Below are positions 44,201 through 51,407 of a DNA stretch of 51,407 bases, in pieces. The position numbers and the translations under genes are program-made. The DNA lies in the NCBI GenBank assembly GCA_001543015.1, contig LFLC01000015.1, positions 1 to 51,407 on the forward strand, written 5' to 3'. The notes below the pieces were generated by a model. It was not told where the DNA came from and made no database searches. It saw only the letters and a program-made list of their open reading frames with translations. This stretch comes from Nitrosopumilus sp. LS_AOA. Its GTDB lineage: Archaea; Thermoproteota; Nitrososphaeria; Nitrososphaerales; Nitrosopumilaceae. Position 1 is the first letter of the stretch. Each line of letters starts with the position of its first letter.

Positions 44201-44446
44201 TTAAAGAACATCATCATTATCCCAAGTGAGGCGAAATCTCCCAGTTACTCGAAACATGTTTAATTTTCCCCCGTTCTTGAAATTTAATTTGGATGATTTT
44301 AGAGACGTATTTTCAATTTCTAATGTAACATCATCTTTTATGGTTTGAAAAACTATAGGATCATTTGAAATTTGTTTCCACTCTTCTTCATCAAAATCAA
44401 TGTATAGTTTTGTGTACATTAATCCCATAATTTGTTGATGTAACAT
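44201..44446 (-). CDS. Hypothetical protein (81 aa)
   Basis: A small alpha/beta protein with a beta-rich second half (KDDVTLEIENTSLKSSK, then GRFRLTWDND). No family recognised. It follows the winged-helix gene by 25 nt on the same strand. Confidence 0.55.
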   Translation of the reverse strand: MLHQQIMGLMYTKLYIDFDEEEWKQISNDPIVFQTIKDDVTLEIENTSLKSSKLNFKNGGKLNMFRVTGRFRLTWDNDDVL

Positions 44447-44471
44447 ACCTGAATAAATAACTACGCCAAGT

Positions 44472-45053
44472 CTAAGAGTTCAATGAATTTTTGGGCATAA
44501 TAATACCAAGGTAACTTACAATGGTGGGATAAATTATATCAAAATCACTATCATTTCGAATAATATCTATCACTTTGTGAATTAATTGTTGAATCATCAA
44601 ATGTTCATCCCGATACAATGTTTTTTTTGGGTTTTTTGCAGAATCTAATATTGTAAATCCATTATCAGTTTGAAGTAAATTTCTTAAAAGAGAATTTGAG
44701 ATTTTAATTTTTTCATCAATATCCTTATGTGGATAATCAGTGTCAAGTCGTTTAATTTTTGATTTTAAATCATGAAAAAAATTGTTTGTAGTGCGTTCAA
44801 TGTGTTGATATGATCTTTGTTCATAATTTTCAGTTGGATGATAAAATTTCATGTTACCTTTAGCAGTTACTGAAATAATTTCTTTTTCTAATAGAGAGTT
44901 ACGTGTTTTCTCAAATGTAGTTTTTGCCATAAACTGTGGTACAATTAATTTTAACAAGGCATTATGATGCAAATCAGAATTATTTTTGATATATTCTAAT
45001 ACGATTCTTTCACGCTCATACATGTCCGAGTTGGGCTCAAATTGACTCATCAT
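44472..45053 (-). CDS. Winged-helix transcriptional regulator
   Basis: A 193-residue protein. Residues about 12-75 form a winged helix (ERIVLEYIKNNSDLHHNALL, then TFEKTRNSLLEKEIISVT). The rest is helical with an acidic middle. A palindrome aggtcgacct lies 5 nt upstream of the start, suggesting self-control. A second ATG directly follows the first. Confidence 0.7.
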   Translation of the reverse strand: MMSQFEPNSDMYERERIVLEYIKNNSDLHHNALLKLIVPQFMAKTTFEKTRNSLLEKEIISVTAKGNMKFYHPTENYEQRSYQHIERTTNNFFHDLKSKIKRLDTDYPHKDIDEKIKISNSLLRNLLQTDNGFTILDSAKNPKKTLYRDEHLMIQQLIHKVIDIIRNDSDFDIIYPTIVSYLGIIMPKNSLNS

Positions 45054-45057
45054 TACT

Positions 45058-45067
45058 AGGTCGACCT
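45058..45067. promoter_or_regulatory. Possible operator aggtcgacct
   Basis: A perfect 10-bp palindrome with a further half-site aggtc at 45077-45081, between the TATA region and the start of the regulator gene. Inference from position only. Confidence 0.4.
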
Positions 45068-45164
45068 ATATTACACAGGTCATCTATTAAAGAATTTCCA
45101 CAGATAGAATATTAAATTATTTTCAAAAATTATTGAGAATTAAATTTAATTCAAGAAAAAAATA

Positions 45165-45401
45165 TTAATTTACGCCTTTTCTTCTAGTTAATTTTTCAGA
45201 TGTAATTGACTCAATACTTTTTCCAAATTCCTCAAGTTTAGTATTCATTTCATCTTTTTCAGATTGTGTGAATTCTCTAATAATTACATCATTAGAATCG
45301 ACAAAGTTTTCACATTTTTTACAAAGCCACAATGATAGTTTTTCAGTATATTGAAAAATGGGTAATCTTCGTCCGTTACATTGTATACAAAATAATGGCA
45401 T
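45165..45401 (-). CDS. Small zinc-ribbon protein
   Basis: A 78-residue protein with FCIQCNGR and LCKKCENF pairs forming one zinc ribbon, then an acidic helical tail. Starts 33 nt downstream of EF-2 on the same strand and may share its transcript. Role unknown. Confidence 0.7.
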   Translation of the reverse strand: MPLFCIQCNGRRLPIFQYTEKLSLWLCKKCENFVDSNDVIIREFTQSEKDEMNTKLEEFGKSIESITSEKLTRRKGVN

Positions 45402-45433
45402 AATATCTTACTTGTATCACTAGTATTGTCTTT

Positions 45434-47626
45434 TTAATCTTTATCGATAAAATCGCTAAGAACTGGAGGATCTGGTGCAAGTCCTTTTCTTTTTCTAATA
45501 TCAGAGATTGTAGTTACCAACATTGATTTTGGAACTTCAGTCCATTCCTTAAATGATGTATTCCATGTTGCACGGCCTGCAGTCTGACCTCTCATTGCTT
45601 CTGATAATGTAAAAGTTTCAGCAGCTGGAATTTCACCAATTACAATACTTGCTGCACCTTTTTGTGACATGTCAAGTACCTTTCCACGTTTACCAGAAAG
45701 AATGGTTGCAATATTTCCAACTAAATCAGTTGGAACACGAACCTCAATTGCTAGTGTTGGTTCAAGAACGGAAGTACCTGCAGTTAGTAATGCACCCATA
45801 CATGCACGACGTGAAGCAGGTCCTAATTGAGACAAACCTCTGTGTGCTGTATCCTCGTGTGGAACAAAGTGTGTAAAGATAAACTTACAATTTCTCATCT
45901 GCTCTCTACAAAGAGGACCTTCTTTCATCACTTCTTCAAATCCAGAATTAATTGAATCAGTAGATTCGTGTACAAATTGAACACCTTTAGTTCCATTAAT
46001 CAAAACATTTCCACGTGAATCAAGTTTCATTATTCTCTTGATAGTATCAGTGTCCCATCCTGCATTTTTTAGTAAGTCTTTAACTACGGTTTTGTCTTTA
46101 ATATCACTAATTTCACCAGTTCTGAGCATATGTGCAATTTCAGGCTCTAATGGCTCCACTTTCATGAAAATTTTGTTATGCCTATTTGGGGATTTTGCCA
46201 TAACTGGTTCACATGCACCCTTCACAGTCTCTCTATAGTTAATCAAAGGTTCAGAAGTAATTATTTCAAGTTTAGAATCCTGAATTCTATGTACTGCAAC
46301 ATCCAAGTGCAATACACCCATTCCAGCAATAATTGTCTCACCACTTTCCTCATCAATTTTTACAATCAAATTTGGATCTTCAATTGTTAATTGTTTTAAA
46401 ATATCTACAAGTTTAGGTAAATCTTTAGGATGTTTTGGTTCAATTGCAATTTGAACTACAGGTTCTGAAACATATTTGACACCTTCAAACATTTGAATTC
46501 CTTTTACAGATGATAATGTGTTTCCAGCTCTACATTCAGTTAATCCTAATAGTGCAGGAATATTTCCAGCTCCTAATTCTCCAACTTGTTCTCTCTGGTT
46601 ACCCATAAAGAAATTAACTGATTGTACACGTCCCTCTCTTTTTTCATCTATAATATGGATAGTTTGTCCATCTTTAATTGTGCCAGAAAATAATCTACCA
46701 ATTGCAACAGGACCTGCTGCAGCATCTAAAACCATGTTTACAACCATCATAATCATTGGGCCATCATCACTACATGCAAGTAATGCTTTTCCGATATCAG
46801 ATTCCAAATCACCCTTCCAAATTTGGGGAATTCTATACTTTACTGCTTCATGTGGTGCAGGATGATGTTTTACAACCATTCCAAGTATAGCTTCTGCCAG
46901 TGGTGCTTTTTCTACAAGGTCATCAACTTTTTCATTAGTATAAGCATCAATTACATCTTTGAAAGTAAGTCCTTTTTCTTTCATCAAATCAACATTGATT
47001 GCCCAACGATCTTTTGCAGAACCAAATGTTACACTTGAATCTTGAATGGATACTTTCCATTTGTCTTTGTATTCAGGTTCACCATATGTTTCAATTAACT
47101 GATTAAAGTTTGAAACAACTTCTGCTAGTTGTTCTTGCATTTTTTCAGGAGTTAATCGAAGTTCTTTAATGAGTCTATCCACTTTGTTGATAAATAAAAC
47201 AGGTTTTACTCGCTCCTCTAATGCCATTCTAGTTACAGTTTCAGTTTGAGTCATAATTCCTTCAACTGCATCACACACTACAACTGCACCATCAATTGCC
47301 CTAAGACTACGAATTACCCTTCCACTGAAATCTACGTGGCCAGGTGTATCGATCATATTGATGACGTATTCTTTGTCATCTTTTGTAAAATGTAAAGTAA
47401 CATTTGCTTGATAAATGGTAATTCCTCTTTCTTGTTCTTCTTTATCAAAGTCCATTGCCAGTGCTTTTCCTGCAGCTGATGGAGCGATAATTCCAGAATA
47501 TGCTAAAAGACTATCACTCATGGTAGTCTTTCCATGGTCAACATGAGCAATTACACCAAAATTACGGATTTGCTCCTTGTTCTTGATAATTTTTAAAACT
47601 TCAGTTGTTGACTTGTATTTTACCAT
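45434..47626 (-). CDS. fusA: Translation elongation factor 2
   Basis: The GTPase that drives ribosomal translocation. The 730-residue protein has G1 AHVDHGKT (27-34), G3 DTPGH (93-97) and G4 NKVD (147-150), then domains II-V. The diphthamide histidine is H595 in EDTAHRGLSQ. The archaeal/eukaryotic-type domain IV is clear. EF-1 alpha is not in the window. Confidence 0.97.
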   Translation of the reverse strand: MVKYKSTTEVLKIIKNKEQIRNFGVIAHVDHGKTTMSDSLLAYSGIIAPSAAGKALAMDFDKEEQERGITIYQANVTLHFTKDDKEYVINMIDTPGHVDFSGRVIRSLRAIDGAVVVCDAVEGIMTQTETVTRMALEERVKPVLFINKVDRLIKELRLTPEKMQEQLAEVVSNFNQLIETYGEPEYKDKWKVSIQDSSVTFGSAKDRWAINVDLMKEKGLTFKDVIDAYTNEKVDDLVEKAPLAEAILGMVVKHHPAPHEAVKYRIPQIWKGDLESDIGKALLACSDDGPMIMMVVNMVLDAAAGPVAIGRLFSGTIKDGQTIHIIDEKREGRVQSVNFFMGNQREQVGELGAGNIPALLGLTECRAGNTLSSVKGIQMFEGVKYVSEPVVQIAIEPKHPKDLPKLVDILKQLTIEDPNLIVKIDEESGETIIAGMGVLHLDVAVHRIQDSKLEIITSEPLINYRETVKGACEPVMAKSPNRHNKIFMKVEPLEPEIAHMLRTGEISDIKDKTVVKDLLKNAGWDTDTIKRIMKLDSRGNVLINGTKGVQFVHESTDSINSGFEEVMKEGPLCREQMRNCKFIFTHFVPHEDTAHRGLSQLGPASRRACMGALLTAGTSVLEPTLAIEVRVPTDLVGNIATILSGKRGKVLDMSQKGAASIVIGEIPAAETFTLSEAMRGQTAGRATWNTSFKEWTEVPKSMLVTTISDIRKRKGLAPDPPVLSDFIDKD

Positions 47627-47675
47627 ATCCGCAAACCTAAGTATTCAGCTATTAAATCTTAGCCTTGTAAAAAAT

Positions 47676-48581
47676 TCAATAGATCATTTGATTACTTACA
47701 TTACGAATATTTTTTGCCAATACAAAATGACAATCTTTTTTCTTTTTCTTTTTGGCTTCAAAAAGTGTAATGAATTGAGAGAAAAATATACAATATAACA
47801 TCTGAGATAATTTTTCTGATGGCATATCAGGATGGATCACATTAATTCCAATTTCTTTTAGATGTAATGAAAGTTGTTTATTATGAGTATTTTTTTCCTC
47901 AAAAATAATCACAGTGTCTCCTTTTTTTACTGAAAATAATTCCATATGAGAGAACTGCTCAATTTTAGAATATTGTACAGCATACCCTAAAATCTCATAA
48001 AATTTTGCAGCACAATACATTGCTATTGGATAAGTATACAAATTTCCAAGAACAAAAATTCTTTTTGTGACTTTGAATTTTTTTACATTTAGTCTTACCT
48101 TTGAAAATAATTTTAAATGATTTGAAATATTTATTTTTTTTACTAGAGAAATACAAGTTAATGCACTTTCTAAAAATGAAATACTACCAGCAGTAAATAC
48201 TCCATGATTTGGAGCAGATAGTAAAATAGTATCGTTGGAGATTTTTGCCAGTTTACTATAAGGCATAGATGTGATAGCTGTTGTTTTTTTTGCAGTTTTT
48301 GCAACTTTGATATTTGATACAGTATTTCCAGATATTGAAATAAAATAGACATGTTTTGATTTGACCAATTGTTTGTTTTTTAAAAGATCTAGCGGATCCA
48401 TTGCTCGTACTACTCCACCAGAAAAAGATTCAGCAAGCATTGCTGAGACTAAAGAATCACCACTTCCAGAAAAGATAGCATTAGTTTGTTGATTTGATGA
48501 TAATATTTTTTGATTTTTAAATGATTTTAAAAAATCAGATTGAAGGTCAATGTCTTTCTCAAATGCTTGGATTGTGTTCAT
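47676..48581 (-). CDS. SIS-domain sugar-phosphate isomerase-like protein
   Basis: A 301-residue protein with two SIS domains. The first has FSGSGDSLVSAMLAE and FISISGNTVSNIKVAK, the sugar-phosphate binding loops; the second starts near KRIFVLGNLYTYPIA. Related to bifunctional phosphoglucose/phosphomannose isomerase and GlmS-type isomerases. The substrate is not shown. It contains a run of six lysines (EAKKKKKK) near the end. Confidence 0.8.
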   Translation of the reverse strand: MNTIQAFEKDIDLQSDFLKSFKNQKILSSNQQTNAIFSGSGDSLVSAMLAESFSGGVVRAMDPLDLLKNKQLVKSKHVYFISISGNTVSNIKVAKTAKKTTAITSMPYSKLAKISNDTILLSAPNHGVFTAGSISFLESALTCISLVKKINISNHLKLFSKVRLNVKKFKVTKRIFVLGNLYTYPIAMYCAAKFYEILGYAVQYSKIEQFSHMELFSVKKGDTVIIFEEKNTHNKQLSLHLKEIGINVIHPDMPSEKLSQMLYCIFFSQFITLFEAKKKKKKDCHFVLAKNIRNVSNQMIY

Positions 48582-48663
48582 TACAAGAATAAATTTTTAG
48601 ACATATTAGAAAAATGATTCGGAATAGGTTTTGGTTTTTATTACGACGGTATAGGAAAAAAAT

Positions 48664-49491
48664 ATGAAAATTTCTGTAGGACATACTCCTGATTCAGATG
48701 ACGCATTCATGTTTTATGGGATGTTTACAAATAAAATAGAATCACCAGGATTTACGGTAAACCATGTAATTGAGGATATTGAAAAATTAAATCGGAAAGC
48801 AACAAATCCAGAATTGGATGTTACTGCAGTTTCAGTGCATGCATGTGCATACATTCCAGGATATACAATATTACGAAGTGGTGGAAGTTTTGGGATCAAT
48901 TATGGTCCAATAGTTACTGCAAGAAAACAAATGTCAATTGAGGAAATTAAAAAATGTAAAATTGCAATACCAGGTAAAATGACATCCGCCTTTTTGTTAC
49001 TACAATTGATGATTGGTAAATTTGATTATATTGAGATGAATTTTAGTGACATACCAAAAGCTGTCAAATCAGGTGAAATTGATGTAGGACTAGTAATTCA
49101 TGAGACTCAGTTATCATATGAGCAAGAAGGAAATGTCAAAATTTTAGATGTTGGGGAATGGTGGGACAAGACAACAAATGGGTTACCAGTACCACTTGGA
49201 ATTAATGTAATGAAAACAGATTTGGGAATGGAGACAATTTGTAAATTTGACAAATATCTTCAAAAATCAATAGAGTTTGGGATTGAACATATGGATGATG
49301 CATTAGAATATGCAATGCAGTATTCTAGAGGAAAACCACGTGATTTAATTGAAAAATTTGTAAAAATGTATGTAAATAAAGTGACAGTAAACATGGGTGA
49401 TCCTGGAGAAGAGTCAATAAGAAAACTCTTTGAAATGGCAAAAGAAAAGAATTTGGTACCAGATTTTGAACTAAGTATTGCCACCAAGTAA
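48664..49491 (+). CDS. MqnA/MqnD-family menaquinone biosynthesis protein
   Basis: A 275-residue periplasmic-binding-protein-like fold. It starts VGHTPDSDDAFMFYGM and has the TAVSVHACAYIP segment, which match MqnD (dihydroxynaphthoate synthase) more than MqnA. The futalosine route for menaquinone is the known role. Other mqn genes are not nearby, so the true pathway in this organism is uncertain. Confidence 0.8.
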   Translation: MKISVGHTPDSDDAFMFYGMFTNKIESPGFTVNHVIEDIEKLNRKATNPELDVTAVSVHACAYIPGYTILRSGGSFGINYGPIVTARKQMSIEEIKKCKIAIPGKMTSAFLLLQLMIGKFDYIEMNFSDIPKAVKSGEIDVGLVIHETQLSYEQEGNVKILDVGEWWDKTTNGLPVPLGINVMKTDLGMETICKFDKYLQKSIEFGIEHMDDALEYAMQYSRGKPRDLIEKFVKMYVNKVTVNMGDPGEESIRKLFEMAKEKNLVPDFELSIATK

Positions 49492-49518
49492 TTATAGAAC
49501 AAAAAAAAATTAGAATTA

Positions 49519-49812
49519 ATGGGAGATGGAATTGGAGGTCCAGTGATGGGTATTCTTACAAACAATGCTTTTGAATTACTTGTAAGTCATTTTAGAAAAG
49601 ACAATAAAGACGAATATGGGAAAACTGAAAAAATAGTCATTGCAAAAATTGATAATCCTGAAGAGCCACAATATTCTGAAACTACACAAGATGATTTAGA
49701 AAGAGCACTCAAAGGTAAATTTGTCACATGTAATGTTCAGTATAGAGATACAAAAACAGATGCACTAGTGTGTAATGTCTTTGTTCAAAAACCACCAGAA
49801 GAGTTCAAGTAG
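49519..49812 (+). CDS. Hypothetical protein (97 aa)
   Basis: Starts MGDGIGGPVMGILTNNAFEL, helical first part and beta-rich end. It is 27 nt after the Mqn-family gene and may be co-transcribed. No family recognised. Confidence 0.6.
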   Translation: MGDGIGGPVMGILTNNAFELLVSHFRKDNKDEYGKTEKIVIAKIDNPEEPQYSETTQDDLERALKGKFVTCNVQYRDTKTDALVCNVFVQKPPEEFK

Positions 49813-49927
49813 ATTTATTTGAAAATTTCCGTTTGTAGAAAAATTAATTGGATTTTTTATTAAAAATAATTTAGGAGTAAAAAACAGAATATGCCTAATA
49901 TAGGTTAAAATCAAAGATAAGGGATAG

Positions 49928-50209
49928 ATGGTTTTAGTTGATAAAAAAATTCTGAGTGGAGGAATTGTATTACTAGTTATTGGAATTATAATTTCAGTAA
50001 ATGTTAATTCTACAATACCAGCAGGACATTCAGGAATGACTGAAGAGGAAATAATTGATTTGTTAACAGCTGAGCAAGATATCAAAGATTACAATACAAT
50101 TTCAGGTATTTTTATGGCATTAGGATTTTTATTATTTTTGATTAGTTTTGGAGCAAGAAAGAGAAAAGGGTCAGCAGTTAAAAAAGAAGTAAAAAAGACT
50201 ACAGAATAA
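49928..50209 (+). CDS. Two-span membrane protein with basic tail
   Basis: A 93-residue protein with two hydrophobic helices (about 8-25 and 57-73), an acidic loop between, and a lysine-rich end. Function unknown. Confidence 0.6.
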   Translation: MVLVDKKILSGGIVLLVIGIIISVNVNSTIPAGHSGMTEEEIIDLLTAEQDIKDYNTISGIFMALGFLLFLISFGARKRKGSAVKKEVKKTTE

Positions 50210-50392
50210 TTCACTAGTATTTTCACTCCAAACTTGAGTTCAAAAAGAGATAAAATCCAATAATTTGTTAATTTTAAGAAAATTGATAATATTTTTTAAA
50301 ATTACAATTAGTAATGGATTTGTTCCAAAATGGTATGGATTAATGACCTGTTTTTCCATCGTAGGTATAAGAATAACAAAGAATACCATAGT

Positions 50393-50623
50393 ATGAATAA
50401 AACATCAATTCACATGGGAAATTGTCTAGGCAACGAAATTAAAAACACTACATCATACTGGGATGTATTAAACCACTATGGAATTTCAAAAGATGATCTA
50501 AAAAAATTAGATTTGTCATATGAGGAACTCTACAAAGTGCATAAAACCATCCAGCAACATGAAGAAGTTCGTAATTTCCTTAAAGATTTTAAGGAAAAAA
50601 TTGCCAATTTGAATGTAAAATAA
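50393..50623 (+). CDS. Hypothetical helical protein (76 aa)
   Basis: A frame starting MNKTSIHMGNCLGNEIKN, helical and charged, two recognisable amphipathic helices at the end. The frame is open back to 50330, but the ATG at 50393 gives the more natural N-terminus. Function unknown. Confidence 0.5.
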   Translation: MNKTSIHMGNCLGNEIKNTTSYWDVLNHYGISKDDLKKLDLSYEELYKVHKTIQQHEEVRNFLKDFKEKIANLNVK

Positions 50624-50774
50624 GATAGTTAAATTTTTTAAAATAAATTGTTTCTCTAATTCATTAAATGTTATTTCATATTTTTTAAACAAAAAAATAA
50701 GGTCATCAAACATACAAAATAAAAAAACAAGAGGAAGATATTGAAGAAGATCTAAAAAAACTTGGATATGCAAA

Positions 50775-51097
50775 ATGAATAAAAATTCACAGAGATTAAT
50801 GTTTGAATTTTTAAATAAAAACGGTGATTGGGTAGAGCTGACAAACAAACTCAATGGTGAATTTTTAGCTGTAGAAACAATCAAAAGAAATATGGGTGGT
50901 TTAAACGTTTTGATGAATATGTTGGGATTAGATGAGAAGAAGAAGAAGAAGAAGAAGAAGAAAATTTAACTTACTCACAGTTGCAGTATATTTTGCTGGA
51001 ACAACAAGACCAACTTCTTGCATTCTTCTACACTGATAACGAAATATTTAATAAGCGCCCACCTAGAAGACCAAAAAAAAATATTTTACTCAAGTAA
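50775..51097 (+). pseudogene. Frameshifted gene at an AAG run
   Basis: The frame starts MNKNSQRLMFEFLNKNGDWV and runs to a stretch of nine lysines (50937-50963), then stops. Removing one base at about 50936 changes the run to glutamates and the frame continues as ENLTYSQLQYILLEQQDQLL to a stop at 51095-51097, giving a plausible protein of about 107 residues. The interruption could be a mutation, a phase-variable tract or a sequencing error. A homopolymer-rich stretch follows, with possible further shifts. Function unknown. Confidence 0.5.
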
Positions 51098-51261
51098 ATA
51101 CGGTGTATACTCTTTTTTTTTTAGTAAGAACCAATTTTGTAAGAACACTGAGCCTCAATTTTATCAAAAAGTAAGAACAAGTTTAGAACAACCTGAGCTT
51201 CAGAATTCCCATCAGCCAAGAGAAGGATAACATTGTAAACTGACCTTAAGGGCATAAATTA

Positions 51262-51387
51262 TTGCAGGAATTAATTGTTGCGGAATTTATTTTTGCGATT
51301 GAGCATCGTAGATAAGTCGAATTTTGCGGAATTTATTTTTGCGATCGAAGGAGGTGACCTCATTTTTGCGTAATTTATTTTTGCGAT
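51262..51387. repeat. Iteron-like repeat array
   Basis: Three copies of the 22-mer ttgcggaatttatttttgcg(at) at 51278-51299, 51324-51345 and 51366-51387 (last with g to t at position 6), spaced 46 and 42 bp, plus a degenerate copy at 51262-51282. The spacers differ. No reading frame is conserved. The array continues toward the window end. Confidence 0.7.
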
Positions 51388-51407
51388 TCTAGCCTAAGGT
51401 AAAAATA

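Noticed and set aside
50701-50778. Reading frame overlapping the start of the frameshifted gene (ends LKKLGYAK)
   Set aside because: It has an in-frame stop immediately before it and no start codon. It may be a gene fragment, but nothing more can be supported.
50516-50884. 122-residue minus-strand frame
   Set aside because: Phe/Leu-rich shadow of the plus-strand genes at 50393 and 50775.
51346-51362. aaggaggtgacct as the reverse of a 16S rRNA 3' end
   Set aside because: Only a dozen bases resemble it and no rRNA sequence adjoins; it is a spacer of the repeat array.
51262-51387. CRISPR array
   Set aside because: The repeat core is only 22 bp, spacers are 20-24 bp, only three clear copies are present, and no cas genes are seen. 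Better described as iterons.

Overview
The window looks like a chromosome segment of an ammonia-oxidising-type thaumarchaeon (Nitrososphaeria, Nitrosopumilus-like). The DNA is very AT-rich. The gene content is archaeal: proteasome alpha, EF-2 with a diphthamide-site histidine, S4e, RNase P Rpp29, an ESCRT-III/CdvB paralogue, PurP and a TrmB-type regulator. Many genes have a TATA-like box 22-28 nt upstream of the start codon and no Shine-Dalgarno sequence, as expected for leaderless archaeal transcripts. The taxonomic call is an inference from gene content; no marker gene was searched.

Layout. 0-2 kb: a TrmB/receiver regulator whose 3' end has been cut by a roughly 350-bp inverted-repeat element with a 10-bp target duplication. 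2-5.8 kb: biotin genes bioA, bioB and bioF. 5.8-7.8 kb: a CcdA-like membrane protein and a membrane-anchored thioredoxin-fold partner (a split DipZ). 7.8-10.2 kb: CdvB paralogue, DUF371 and small orphans. 10.4-12.1 kb: psmA and a SPOUT methylase. 12.2-20.1 kb: ribosomal operon L3-L4-L23-S19-L22-S3-L29-Rpp29-S17-L14-L24-S4e-L5-S14-S8-L6, without L2 between L23 and S19. 20.4 kb: tRNA-Asn. 20.5-23.6 kb: small genes interspersed with five related palindromes, a possible structured RNA region, and a Lys/Arg/Ala-rich histone H1-like protein. 23.6-34.1 kb: a PPOX-fold protein with its ArsR-like neighbour, purC, DUF427, purF-purL-purQ-purS on the minus strand, a ribbon-helix-helix microprotein, tatC-tatA, an SRPBCC protein and ubiX. 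34.4-35.5 kb: purP. 35.5-36.1 kb: a 570-base gap with two strongly foldable elements, each preceded at the right distance by a TATA-like box; these are the best candidates for undescribed small RNAs. 36-45.4 kb: many small orphan genes around a CBS-TrkH fusion. 45.4-49.5 kb: EF-2, a SIS-domain protein and an MqnA/MqnD-family protein. 49.5-51.4 kb: orphans, a gene frameshifted at an AAG run, and an iteron-like repeat array running to the window end.

How the genes work together. Six purine genes (purC, F, L, Q, S, P) supply much of the IMP pathway. Three biotin genes cover KAPA formation, KAPA to DAPA, and the final sulfur insertion; bioD is not seen here. TatA and TatC form a minimal twin-arginine translocase. 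CcdA plus the thioredoxin-like protein would move reducing power across the membrane. The ribosomal, proteasome, EF-2 and tRNA genes are housekeeping functions. The accessory interest lies in the insertion element, the two RNA candidates, the palindrome family, the H1-like protein and the terminal repeat array.
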